The translations under genes were made by a program, and so were the position numbers. The notes under the pieces are model-generated. The model did not search any database. It was not told where the DNA came from and saw only the letters and a program-made list of their open reading frames with translations. Of a stretch of DNA of 12,862 bases, positions 1-6,764 are shown in pieces. The stretch is from Solimonas sp964507195 (GTDB lineage: Bacteria; Pseudomonadota; Gammaproteobacteria; Nevskiales; Nevskiaceae). The stretch spans positions 1 through 12,862 of the forward strand of contig CAZDPA010000122.1 of the NCBI GenBank assembly GCA_964507195.1. Direction: 5' to 3'. The number at the start of each line of letters is the position of its first letter. Positions within the stretch are counted from its first letter, which is position 1.

Positions 1-654
1 CAGCTCGCCACGCTGGCTGTGGCGCTGCCGCTGCCGGACAGCTTGCCGCTGGATCTGCTCGCACGTCGTCCCGATGTGCTTGCAGCGCAGGCGCGCGTCG
101 ACGCCGCCAGCGCCGGGCGCAAGGCCGCACGGGCAGCGTTCTATCCGGATATCAACCTGCGCGCTTTCGCCGGCTTTGCGTCGATCGGGTTCGATCGCCT
201 GCTTGAAGGTGACAGCAGCACCTATGGCGTCGGGCCTGCGATCCACCTGCCGTTGTTCGATTCACAGCGTCTCAAGGCGGGCTATCGCGGTGCCACGGCG
301 AATCTCGACCATGCAGTCGCCGACTACAACGCCGTCGTGCTCGAGGCCGTGCGCCAGGTGTCTGACCAGCTCAGCAGCAGTCGTTCGATCGGCGAGCAGC
401 TGATCGAGCAGGGGCGCGCACTCGACGCCGCCGAGCAGGCTTACGCGATGGCGCAGCGCCGCTATGCCGCAGGCCTGACGAGTCAGCTGATCGTGCTCAA
501 CGCTGAATCCCAGGTGCTCGCGCTGCGGCGCGAACTGGTGATGTTGCAGGCCAGTCTGTCGTCCGCGCGCGTGCGCCTGCTGCTGCAGCTTGGCGGAAGC
601 TTTGATCCGAATGCTGTGTCCGTCGTGAGTCGTGGTTCTGGAGTGAAGTCATGA
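1..654 (+). CDS. Outer-membrane efflux factor (TolC/NodT family), C-terminal part
   Basis: This is the 3' part of a gene whose start lies upstream of the window; the frame is open from base 1, and the GTG at 19 is not a credible start. The outer-membrane factor forms the trimeric channel that takes substrates from the adaptor and pump to the outside. Seen: the LARRPDVLAAQARVDAA segment (about bases 55-110), typical of the start of the second OEP repeat in NodT-type factors. It is followed by an AFYPDI strand segment, a GVGPAIHLPLFD segment that fits the second beta-barrel hairpin, and long Ala/Gln/Leu-rich helices with an RYAAGL motif near 460-478. The stop TGA overlaps the next gene's ATG in an ATGA junction (651-654), so the two are translationally coupled. 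Family assignment is firm; substrates cannot be read from the sequence. Confidence 0.93.
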   Translation, partial: QLATLAVALPLPDSLPLDLLARRPDVLAAQARVDAASAGRKAARAAFYPDINLRAFAGFASIGFDRLLEGDSSTYGVGPAIHLPLFDSQRLKAGYRGATANLDHAVADYNAVVLEAVRQVSDQLSSSRSIGEQLIEQGRALDAAEQAYAMAQRRYAAGLTSQLIVLNAESQVLALRRELVMLQASLSSARVRLLLQLGGSFDPNAVSVVSRGSGVKS

Positions 655-1802
655 GTGCCCCCCAAATATCGCCCGGCAATGGCGCGCGTCAGCGCGGCCT
701 GCAAACCCTTGCCGTTGTTGTCGCAACCGGCGTTCTCGGCTGGTCCGCATACTGGTTTCTGCATGCCCGGCACTATGAACACACCGACGACGCCTACGTC
801 GCCAGCGATCTGATCCAGATCACCAGCGAGCAGGCCGGCACGGTCACGGCCATCCATGTCGACGACACGCAGCACGTGGAACGCGGCCAGATCCTGCTGG
901 AACTGGACAAGGCCGATGCTCAGGTCGCAATGGCGGAGGCCGAAGCGACATTGGCCCAGGCCGTACGCGCTGTGCGCGGCTTCAATGGTCAGGTCGCGAC
1001 CCTGCAGGCGCAGCGCGATCAGCGCGAAGTCGCGCTCGCCACCGCGCTCGCCAATCTGCAACGCCGGCAGTCGATTGCCGGTGACGGCGCGGTGTCCGCC
1101 GAAGAGCTTGCGCACGCGGCCGACGAAGTGAGCTCGCTGCAGGCTGTGCTGAACGCAACCCGTGAGCAGCTTGCGACCGCGCAGGCGCAGATTGACGGCA
1201 CGACCGTGCAGACTCACCCGCAGGTGCTGCAGGCAGTCGCAGGTCTGCGCGAAGCTGCACTGGCGCTGTCACGCACGACGTTGGTCGCGCCGGTCAGTGG
1301 GGTGGTCGCCAAGCGTGGGGTGCAGCTCGGCGCGCGCATCGCACCGGGTACACCGCTGATGGCAGTCGTGCCCCTCGATCAGGTCTGGGTCGATGCCAAC
1401 TTCAAGGAAGTGCAGCTGCAGCACATGCGCATCGGCCAGCCGGTGGAGTTGCACGCAGACTTTTACGGCAACGATGTGCTGTACCACGGGCATCTCGCCG
1501 GCCTCTCGGCAGGCAGCGGTTCGGCATTTGCATTGCTGCCGGCGCAGAACGCATCCGGTAACTGGATCAAGGTCGTGCAGCGCGTGCCTGCACGCATCGC
1601 CCTTGATCCGCAGGAGCTCAAGGAACATCCGTTGCGCGTCGGCCTGTCGATGTCAGCGCGCGTTGATCTGCGCGCGGAACCCGGCGCCAAGCCGGCGCTG
1701 CGCGCCGAACCGCAGCGCCTGCTGGCCGCGGTCAATGAATCCGCACTCGATGCGCGCATCGCAGCGATCATCACGGCCAACGCCGGCTCTGCATCTTTCT
1801 GA
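651..1802 (+). CDS. emrA: EmrA-type membrane fusion protein (HlyD family efflux adaptor)
   Basis: This is the periplasmic adaptor of a tripartite drug efflux pump, 383 aa. Seen: a short cytoplasmic N-terminus; one membrane helix at about residues 19-37; the EmrA/HlyD motif HTDDAYV (44-50); the first lipoyl half with a GTVTAIHVDD segment (63-72); a long Ala/Gln-rich helical hairpin (about 90-205); the second lipoyl half TLVAPVSGVVAKRG (210-223); and VWVDANFKE (245-253), characteristic of EmrA. The start is the ATG inside the ATGA overlap with the outer-membrane-factor gene, preceded by GGAGTGAAG. The length fits the family (about 390 aa in E. coli). It lies between the channel and the pump genes in one operon. 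Inference: it bridges the DHA2 pump to the outer-membrane channel, exporting hydrophobic toxic compounds. Confidence 0.95.
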   Translation: MSAPQISPGNGARQRGLQTLAVVVATGVLGWSAYWFLHARHYEHTDDAYVASDLIQITSEQAGTVTAIHVDDTQHVERGQILLELDKADAQVAMAEAEATLAQAVRAVRGFNGQVATLQAQRDQREVALATALANLQRRQSIAGDGAVSAEELAHAADEVSSLQAVLNATREQLATAQAQIDGTTVQTHPQVLQAVAGLREAALALSRTTLVAPVSGVVAKRGVQLGARIAPGTPLMAVVPLDQVWVDANFKEVQLQHMRIGQPVELHADFYGNDVLYHGHLAGLSAGSGSAFALLPAQNASGNWIKVVQRVPARIALDPQELKEHPLRVGLSMSARVDLRAEPGAKPALRAEPQRLLAAVNESALDARIAAIITANAGSASF

Positions 1803-1805
1803 GCC

Positions 1806-3356
1806 GTGAGCGCAGCAAACGCACAGAGCGGCGCCGTGCCCCTGCAGGGCGGCGCCAAGGCGATGGTCGCGATGGCCCTTGCCCTCGGCACCTTCATGCA
1901 GGTGCTCGACACGACGATTGCCAACGTGTCGATTCCGACCATTGCCGGGAACCTCGGCGTCGCGCCGGACCAGGGCACTTGGGTGATCACCTCGTTTGCC
2001 GTAGCCAACGGCATTTCGGTGCCGTTGACCGGCTGGCTGATGATGCGCTACGGCGTCGTCCGCACCTTCGTCGTGTCGGTGCTGTTGTTCACGCTCGCAT
2101 CCTTGCTGTGCGGTCTGTCGTGGAGCCTGCCGTCGCTGATCGCGTTTCGCGTGATGCAGGGTGCGGTGTCCGGCCCGATGATTCCCGGTTCGCAGGCCTT
2201 GCTGCTCGCGCTGTTTCCGCCAGAGAAGAAAGGCACCGCGCTGGCGATCTGGTCGATGACCACACTGGTTGCGCCGATCTGCGGACCGCTGCTCGGCGGA
2301 TGGATCTCCGACAACTACAGCTGGCCGTGGATCTTTCTGATCAACGTGCCAGTCGGCATCGCCTGCGCGGCAATCTGCTGGGGCGGACTGAAGAATTCTG
2401 AAACACCGACACGCAAGCTGCCGGTCGATGGCATCGGCTTTGCGCTGCTCGTCGTGTGGATCGGCGCGCTGCAGATCGTGCTCGATACCGGCAAGGACGC
2501 GGACTGGTTCTCGTCGCCGCATATCGTCGCGCTGTCGATCGTTGCAGTCGTCGGCCTGATTGCCTTCCTGATCTGGGAGCTCAATGAAAAGCACCCGATC
2601 ATCGACCTCTCGCTGTTCAGGAATCGCAACGTCGTGTTCGGCACGATCGCGTTGTGCATCGGTTACGGCATTTTCTTCGGCAACACCGTGCTGATGCCGC
2701 TGTGGCTGCAGACGCAGCTCGCCTACACCGCGACCTGGGCCGGCCTGGTGGCCGCGCCGAGTGGCGTCGTCGCAGTGCTGATCTCTCCGTTCATCGGCAA
2801 GATGATCGGCAAGGTCGATGCCCGGGCGATCGCGACGTTCTCGTTCGTCGCGTTCGCAATCTCATACTTCATGCGCGCCGGATACACGGCGGACGCGGAT
2901 TTCTGGGCCTTCACCTACCCGCTGCTGGTGCAGGGCCTGGGCATGGGTACGTTCTTCGTCGCGATGATCACGATCAGCCTGCATGGCGTATCGCCCGAGC
3001 GCATTCCCGCGGCTTCCGGCCTGACCAACTTCCTGCGCATCACCGCGGGCAGCTTCTCGGCGTCGATCACGACCACGTTCTGGGATCGGCATCAGGTCCT
3101 GCATCAGACCAACCTCAGTGAAGCGACCAATGTTTACGATCCGGCCCTGCAGCAAACACTGCAGCAGATGTCGGCGCAGGGCATGACGCATGAGCAGTCC
3201 ATCGCCGTGATGACCCACACCATGTCCGGCCAGGCGTATCTGATGTCGTCGCTCGACTATTTCTGGATTTCCGGCTGGATGTGTTTCGCGCTGATCGTGA
3301 TTGTCTGGTTCGCGCGACGGCCCGATGGCGGCATGGCGATCGCTGCTGCCGACTAG
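1806..3356 (+). CDS. emrB: EmrB-type DHA2 (14-TM) MFS multidrug efflux permease
   Basis: This is an inner-membrane proton-driven drug exporter, 516 aa. Seen: LDTTIANVSIP in TM1 (34-44); TWVITSFAVANGISVPLTGWL (58-78); motif A GWLMMRYGVVR (76-86); RVMQG (115-119); motif C-like APICGPLLGG (156-165); and the WPWIFLINVPVG segment (173-184). From memory, these match E. coli EmrB closely. The hydrophobic periodicity fits 14 membrane helices. The start is GTG, 3 bp after the emrA stop, with no clear Shine-Dalgarno, so translation probably relies on coupling to emrA. The in-frame ATGs at 1863 and 1872 would leave almost nothing before TM1 and are less likely. The stop TAG interlocks with the uppP stop on the other strand. 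Unlike E. coli, which uses unlinked TolC, the outer-membrane factor is encoded in the same operon. Confidence 0.96.
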   Translation: MSAANAQSGAVPLQGGAKAMVAMALALGTFMQVLDTTIANVSIPTIAGNLGVAPDQGTWVITSFAVANGISVPLTGWLMMRYGVVRTFVVSVLLFTLASLLCGLSWSLPSLIAFRVMQGAVSGPMIPGSQALLLALFPPEKKGTALAIWSMTTLVAPICGPLLGGWISDNYSWPWIFLINVPVGIACAAICWGGLKNSETPTRKLPVDGIGFALLVVWIGALQIVLDTGKDADWFSSPHIVALSIVAVVGLIAFLIWELNEKHPIIDLSLFRNRNVVFGTIALCIGYGIFFGNTVLMPLWLQTQLAYTATWAGLVAAPSGVVAVLISPFIGKMIGKVDARAIATFSFVAFAISYFMRAGYTADADFWAFTYPLLVQGLGMGTFFVAMITISLHGVSPERIPAASGLTNFLRITAGSFSASITTTFWDRHQVLHQTNLSEATNVYDPALQQTLQQMSAQGMTHEQSIAVMTHTMSGQAYLMSSLDYFWISGWMCFALIVIVWFARRPDGGMAIAAAD

Positions 3357-4135
3357 GCCATCATCAACAGCAGAGCGCCGAACACGATCCGGTACCACGC
3401 GAAGATCGTGAACGTGTGGGTCTGGATGTAGTCCAGCAGCCACTTCACGGCGATGAAGGCGACCACGGCGGAGGTCACGAAGCCGACCGCAAACGCGGTC
3501 CAGTCTTCCTGGGCGAAGGCTGGTGTGCCGACCAGGCGCAGCGTCTCATAGCCGGTCGCGGCGAACATGGTCGGGATGCCGACCAGAAACGCGAACTCGG
3601 TGGCTTTCGAGCGCAGCGTCATGCCGGCGAGCATCGCCGCGAAGATCGTCGCCGCTGAGCGTGAAGTGCCGGGAAAGACCGCGGCGAGTATCTGCGCGAG
3701 GCCGACGACGATCGCGACCTTCCAGTTCAGCGTGTCGCTGACCGGCATGCGTGCTGCCATATGCTCGACCAGCAGGATCACGACGCCGCCAACGATCAGC
3801 GCCAGCGCGACCGGCGTCAACGTTTCCGGCAGTTCGAAACCGAGCTGCTTCGCGGCGAAGCCGCCGATGCAGGTGATCAGGAACGCGGCCGACAGCTTGT
3901 ACAGATAGTCGCGCTGCGCCGCGTCACCGAGGCCCGAAGCCATGCCCCACAGGCGTTCGCGGTAGATCAAGACCACGGCGAGCATCGCGCCGGCCTGGAT
4001 GCCGATGTTGAACAGATCCGAGCGATGGCCCAGCCACTGCTCGGCAATCAGCAGATGGCCGGTGCTGGAGATCGGCAGGAACTCGGTGATGCCCTCGATG
4101 ATGCCGAGCCAGATGACGTTGATCAGATCATTCAC
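3353..4135 (-). CDS. uppP: Undecaprenyl-diphosphatase UppP (BacA)
   Basis: This integral-membrane enzyme dephosphorylates undecaprenyl diphosphate to undecaprenyl phosphate, recycling the lipid carrier for peptidoglycan and other envelope polymers; overexpression gives bacitracin resistance in other bacteria. 260 aa, slightly short of the usual 265-275. Seen: EGITEFLPISSTGHL (14-28), containing the catalytic Glu pair (E14, E18) and His27; PGTSRS (155-160) with Arg159, matching the second active-site motif; multiple hydrophobic helices; and a conserved basic and aromatic C-terminus (FAWYRIVFGALLL). The start is GTG at 4135: the nearby ATG at 4131 is out of frame, and the GTG gives the normal family N-terminus. 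No strong Shine-Dalgarno is visible. Its 3' end overlaps the emrB stop by 4 bp (CTAG) and its 5' end is 60 bp from a divergent SDR gene. Confidence 0.97.
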   Translation of the reverse strand: MNDLINVIWLGIIEGITEFLPISSTGHLLIAEQWLGHRSDLFNIGIQAGAMLAVVLIYRERLWGMASGLGDAAQRDYLYKLSAAFLITCIGGFAAKQLGFELPETLTPVALALIVGGVVILLVEHMAARMPVSDTLNWKVAIVVGLAQILAAVFPGTSRSAATIFAAMLAGMTLRSKATEFAFLVGIPTMFAATGYETLRLVGTPAFAQEDWTAFAVGFVTSAVVAFIAVKWLLDYIQTHTFTIFAWYRIVFGALLLMMA

Positions 4136-4195
4136 AGCAATGGTTACACTCTTCGCTCGTTGAAGACCGCAAGATTACCCGGAGAGTGAGTCCCC
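4136..4195. promoter_or_regulatory. 60-bp divergent intergenic region between uppP and the pteridine reductase gene
   Basis: The two genes diverge, so initiation signals for both must lie here or extend into the coding ends. On the plus strand a clear Shine-Dalgarno GGAGAG (4181-4186) sits 9 nt before the GTG at 4196, which fixes that start. A TTGAAG at 4160-4165 has four matches to a -35 box but no good -10 follows. I could not define either promoter convincingly. Confidence 0.35.
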
Positions 4196-4945
4196 GTGTC
4201 TGACAATCGTGCCCCCGTCGTGCTGGTCACTGGCGCCGCCCGCCGCATTGGAGCGGCGATTGCCCGCTGCCTGCATGCAGCGGGCTGGAATGTCGTGCTG
4301 CATGCGCATCGCTCGTATGCCGAGGTCGAGGCCCTGGCTGCGGAACTCAACGCCAACCGCGTTGATTCTGCGCACTGCGACCGTGCCGATCTGCATGATG
4401 CTGCGGCCATCGAGATGCTCGTGCGTGAAGCCAATACTCGCTGGGAGCGGCTCGATGCCCTGGTCAACAACGCGTCGAGCTACTACCCGACGCCGCTGGG
4501 CAGCATCACTGCCGCGCAGATCGACGAACTGATCGGCTCCAACCTGCGTGCGCCGCTGCTGCTGACCCAGGCCTGCGCAGCGCGCTTCGGTGAGCGCGGC
4601 GCGGTCGTCAACATCGTCGATACGCAGATCCAGCGCCCGCAGGTCGGCTACGCCCCGTACTTCGCCGCCAAGTCCGGTCTGTGGACGCTGACCGAGTCGC
4701 TTGCGCTCGAGCTTGCTCCCAAGGTGCGCGTCAACGCCGTCGCTCCGGGACACATGCTGTGGGCCGACAGAACCGGCGATGACGCCGAACGCGTGATGCA
4801 GCAGCGCGAACTCGCGCGCATTCCGCTGGGTCGCCTCGGCGGCGCAGAAGAAGTCGCACGCGCCGTGCGTTTCCTGCTGTCCGACGACGCGGCCTATATC
4901 ACCGGTGCGGTGTTGCCGGTGGATGGGGGGCTGCGTCTGCGTTGA
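4196..4945 (+). CDS. Pteridine reductase (SDR family, PTR1/FolM-like)
   Basis: This is an NADPH-dependent short-chain dehydrogenase/reductase, 249 aa, predicted to reduce dihydropterins or biopterin-type substrates to the tetrahydro form in the cytoplasm. Seen: TGAARRIG (12-19), the Arg-containing dinucleotide loop of pteridine reductases in place of the usual TGxxxGxG; HAHRS (36-40) after beta-2, matching the NADPH-selecting HRS of trypanosomatid PTR1; NNASSYYPTPLG (91-102); and the active-site set Asp142, Tyr155 and Lys159. An Asp stands where most SDRs have Ser, and the Asp-to-Tyr spacing of 13 equals PTR1 (D181/Y194/K198). The start is GTG with GGAGAG at good spacing. It is divergent from uppP and convergent, 3 bp apart, with the NRDE gene. 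Role (folate/monapterin salvage or another pterin cofactor) is inferred from family. Confidence 0.9.
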   Translation: MSDNRAPVVLVTGAARRIGAAIARCLHAAGWNVVLHAHRSYAEVEALAAELNANRVDSAHCDRADLHDAAAIEMLVREANTRWERLDALVNNASSYYPTPLGSITAAQIDELIGSNLRAPLLLTQACAARFGERGAVVNIVDTQIQRPQVGYAPYFAAKSGLWTLTESLALELAPKVRVNAVAPGHMLWADRTGDDAERVMQQRELARIPLGRLGGAEEVARAVRFLLSDDAAYITGAVLPVDGGLRLR

Positions 4946-4948
4946 AGC

Positions 4949-5728
4949 TCAGCGCAGCGCGAAGGCCTCCACCTGCGCGCCGAGGGCAAGGCCGTTGCTG
5001 CCGAAGCGACGCTCCTCGAAACGCAGCGTGCCTGCGTGATCAATCGTCAGCACCGTGCAGACGCGCGTGCCGTATTCGGCGCTGCAGATGAACGGGGTCG
5101 ACAGCAGGCGCTCCAGTGCCAGACCGACGCCGGTGTCCGGCAGCTCGGCATCGCTGATGGCTTTCTCGTCGGCGAGCGCGGCGAACAGGGGCTCCGTCGA
5201 CGCGGTGCCGGCTGCGCACCACTGCTCCATCGTGCCGCGCAGGCGCAGCAGTTTGGGCCAGGGTGTATCCAGGCTGGCGTTGCTGACGGCATGCACGCCG
5301 CTGTGCAGGCTGCGTGGCGGCATCACCGACTGATTGCCGATGTAGACCGTCTCCGCACCGTCTCCGGGCGCATCACCGAGCAGCAGGTTGAAGCCGGCAT
5401 AGCGCGATGCATCGGTGCTGAGTGCAGCGGCGTACTGCGCCGCGCTGCGCGAGCCGCGCAGGAAATCTGCGACCAGGGCACCGCGCGACGGCGCTTTGGG
5501 GTCCGGAAGCTCCATGCGGCGGACATTGGTCACGGCAGCCCAGCGGCCATCGCGATGACAGGCCATCCAGGTGCCGTTCTGCAGCAGGTCGCGGCCGCCG
5601 TAGATGTCCGGCGCGTCTTTCCACCACGCGGCGGCAGCCGCCGGGCGCGCATGGAATTCGTCGCGGTTGGCGGCGACGACGAGTCGATAACGAGAGTGCG
5701 CGCTCAGCGCGAAGGCAATCAGGCACAT
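4949..5728 (-). CDS. NRDE family protein (TANGO2 homologue)
   Basis: This 259-aa protein belongs to the NRDE/TANGO2 family. Seen: an MCLIAFAL N-terminus with Cys at position 2; the family-naming N-R-D-E tetrad at 21-24 followed by FHARP; WWKDAPDIYGGRDLLQNGTW (about 35-54), which is typical of the family; and VTNVR (about 66-70) and GFNLLLGD in the middle. The conserved Cys2 resembles an N-terminal nucleophile hydrolase, but I infer no reaction from that. In eukaryotes TANGO2 is linked to lipid/acyl-CoA and possibly haem handling; the bacterial role is unsettled. No signal peptide is seen. The ATG start is supported by the invariant MCL-type N-terminus, although there is no Shine-Dalgarno and a hairpin lies just upstream. 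The gene ends 3 bp from the convergent pteridine reductase gene. Confidence 0.9.
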   Translation of the reverse strand: MCLIAFALSAHSRYRLVVAANRDEFHARPAAAAAWWKDAPDIYGGRDLLQNGTWMACHRDGRWAAVTNVRRMELPDPKAPSRGALVADFLRGSRSAAQYAAALSTDASRYAGFNLLLGDAPGDGAETVYIGNQSVMPPRSLHSGVHAVSNASLDTPWPKLLRLRGTMEQWCAAGTASTEPLFAALADEKAISDAELPDTGVGLALERLLSTPFICSAEYGTRVCTVLTIDHAGTLRFEERRFGSNGLALGAQVEAFALR

Positions 5729-5735
5729 GTGACCA

Positions 5736-5753
5736 GCTTCGGGGTGGCGAAGC
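5736..5753 (-). repeat. Perfect 6-bp-stem hairpin in the leader of the NRDE gene
   Basis: GCTTCG (5736-5741) and CGAAGC (5748-5753) form a perfect inverted repeat with a 6-nt loop. On the minus strand the hairpin ends 7 nt before the ATG at 5728, where a Shine-Dalgarno would normally lie, and no purine-rich ribosome site is visible. It could influence initiation or be an operator half-site pair, or it could be chance in GC-rich DNA. Confidence 0.35.
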
Positions 5754-5829
5754 AGCGCGTCAACCGGGGTTCAGCAGCCGCTGCGCAGAATCCGTAGGCT
5801 GCATACTGCAAACGGTGACAAGGAATCCA

Positions 5830-6651
5830 ATGACCACTGCAATCGTGCCCAGCACCGCGCCTGATCCTTACGTGCAGGAACGGCGCGACGAGATTCAGCG
5901 CTGGCTGGCGGCGCCGCCGGACTGGGGTACGCGCCTGATGGCCAAGCCCGGCAGGGTCGCAGCCAACGCGGCGAGCCAGCTGGTGCCGATCTCGGTACTG
6001 CGCGGCAGCCTGCGTGCGCTTGAACGCACCGCGGGGCGCGTGTCGGACAGTCGCAGCGTGCTGCGCTGGGCCGGCGTTGCCAGTCTGGATGCATTGTCCG
6101 GCTGGCCGCTGCGCAGTTGCGATCAGCTGGCCACCAGGATCGAACGTCGCGCGATGATGCTTGGCGGCACCAGTGGCGCGGCATTCGGAATCGGCGGCGC
6201 GGCCGGCATGGTTGCCGACGTGCCGACCCTGCTGACCCTCGCGCTGCGTACCATCCACCGCACGGCGTACTGCTACGGAGAGGATTGGCAGCGCGAGGAG
6301 AATCGCGGCATGGTCATCGGCGTGTTCGCCTTGGCTTCAGCCAATAGCATCGAGGAGAAGCAGGCCGCGTGGTATGCCCTGCAGAGCGGACGTGCGCTGC
6401 TCGATGCGGCCTGGCGCGACGGTGTCGAACGGGTGGCCGAGCGCGAGTTGGCCAAGGATGCGGCGCAATTCAGCCTGCAGACGCTGGCAGCGCGGATCAG
6501 CGGCAGCCTGGGCAAGCGCAAGGCGGCAGGCGTCGTTCCGGTGATTGGTGCGGTGATCGGCGGCGCGGTCAACGCCAGCTACCTGCATGACGTTGCGCTG
6601 GTCGCGCGGCGGGTACTGCAGGATCGCTGGATGCGCAGAAACACCGGTTGA
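5830..6651 (+). CDS. EcsC family protein
   Basis: This 273-aa protein belongs to the EcsC family, named after the third gene of the B. subtilis ecsABC operon; its biochemical function is unknown. Seen: a polar N-terminal helix with QERRDEIQRWL (about 16-26); a Gly/Ala-rich membrane-associating stretch GGTSGAAFGIGGAAGMVAD (112-130) leading into PTLLTLALRTIHRTAYCYG (132-150); and a second glycine-rich stretch AAGVVPVIGAVIGGAVNASY (232-251) followed by HDVALVARR. Both stretches are the hallmark regions of the family. The ATG start has AAGGA five nt upstream; the in-frame extension reaching back to 5422 runs through the leader and antisense to the NRDE gene and is rejected. No ABC transporter genes (ecsA/ecsB) are nearby, so this is a stand-alone copy. 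It is divergent from the NRDE gene over 101 bp. Confidence 0.88.
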   Translation: MTTAIVPSTAPDPYVQERRDEIQRWLAAPPDWGTRLMAKPGRVAANAASQLVPISVLRGSLRALERTAGRVSDSRSVLRWAGVASLDALSGWPLRSCDQLATRIERRAMMLGGTSGAAFGIGGAAGMVADVPTLLTLALRTIHRTAYCYGEDWQREENRGMVIGVFALASANSIEEKQAAWYALQSGRALLDAAWRDGVERVAERELAKDAAQFSLQTLAARISGSLGKRKAAGVVPVIGAVIGGAVNASYLHDVALVARRVLQDRWMRRNTG

Positions 6652-6691
6652 CCATGCTGTCTCTGCTGGCAAGGCTTCGCCTCACGCCCTA

Positions 6692-6703
6692 ACAGGTACC
6701 TGT
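6692..6703. promoter_or_regulatory. Perfect 12-bp palindrome upstream of ndh (candidate operator)
   Basis: ACAGGTACCTGT is a perfect palindrome located 62 bp before the ndh GTG. It ends just before a weak -35-like TTGCCC (6706-6711), with a poor -10-like TAGTCT (6729-6734) after a 17-bp spacer. Its position suits binding by a dimeric regulator. The palindrome is seen directly; the promoter reading and operator role are inference. Confidence 0.35.
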
Positions 6704-6734
6704 GATTGCCCATACCGAGGGATAGGAATAGTCT

Positions 6735-6750
6735 GTTGCTGCACTGCAAC
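6735..6750. repeat. Interrupted inverted repeat GTTGC/GCAAC in the ndh leader
   Basis: GTTGC (6735-6739) and GCAAC (6746-6750) flank a 6-bp centre, ending 14 bp before the ndh start codon. It could form a short leader hairpin or be a second operator beside the palindrome at 6692. Five-base arms are weak evidence. Confidence 0.25.
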
Positions 6751-6764
6751 ATAGGCCTCTCTCC

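Noticed and set aside
1653..2594. 313-codon minus-strand open frame across emrA/emrB
   Set aside because: Arg/Gln/His-rich shadow of two strongly supported genes.
5422..5829. In-frame N-terminal extension of the EcsC gene
   Set aside because: It runs antisense through the NRDE gene and its leader and has low-complexity Arg-rich composition. The ATG at 5830 has a good AAGGA and gives the family length.
6671..6682. AGGC-TTC-GCCT as a terminator for the EcsC gene
   Set aside because: Only a 4-bp stem with no T-tract.
6654..6692. 12-codon ORF before ndh (possible leader peptide)
   Set aside because: It begins 2 bp after the EcsC stop and has no attenuator structure, and a frame this short is expected by chance.
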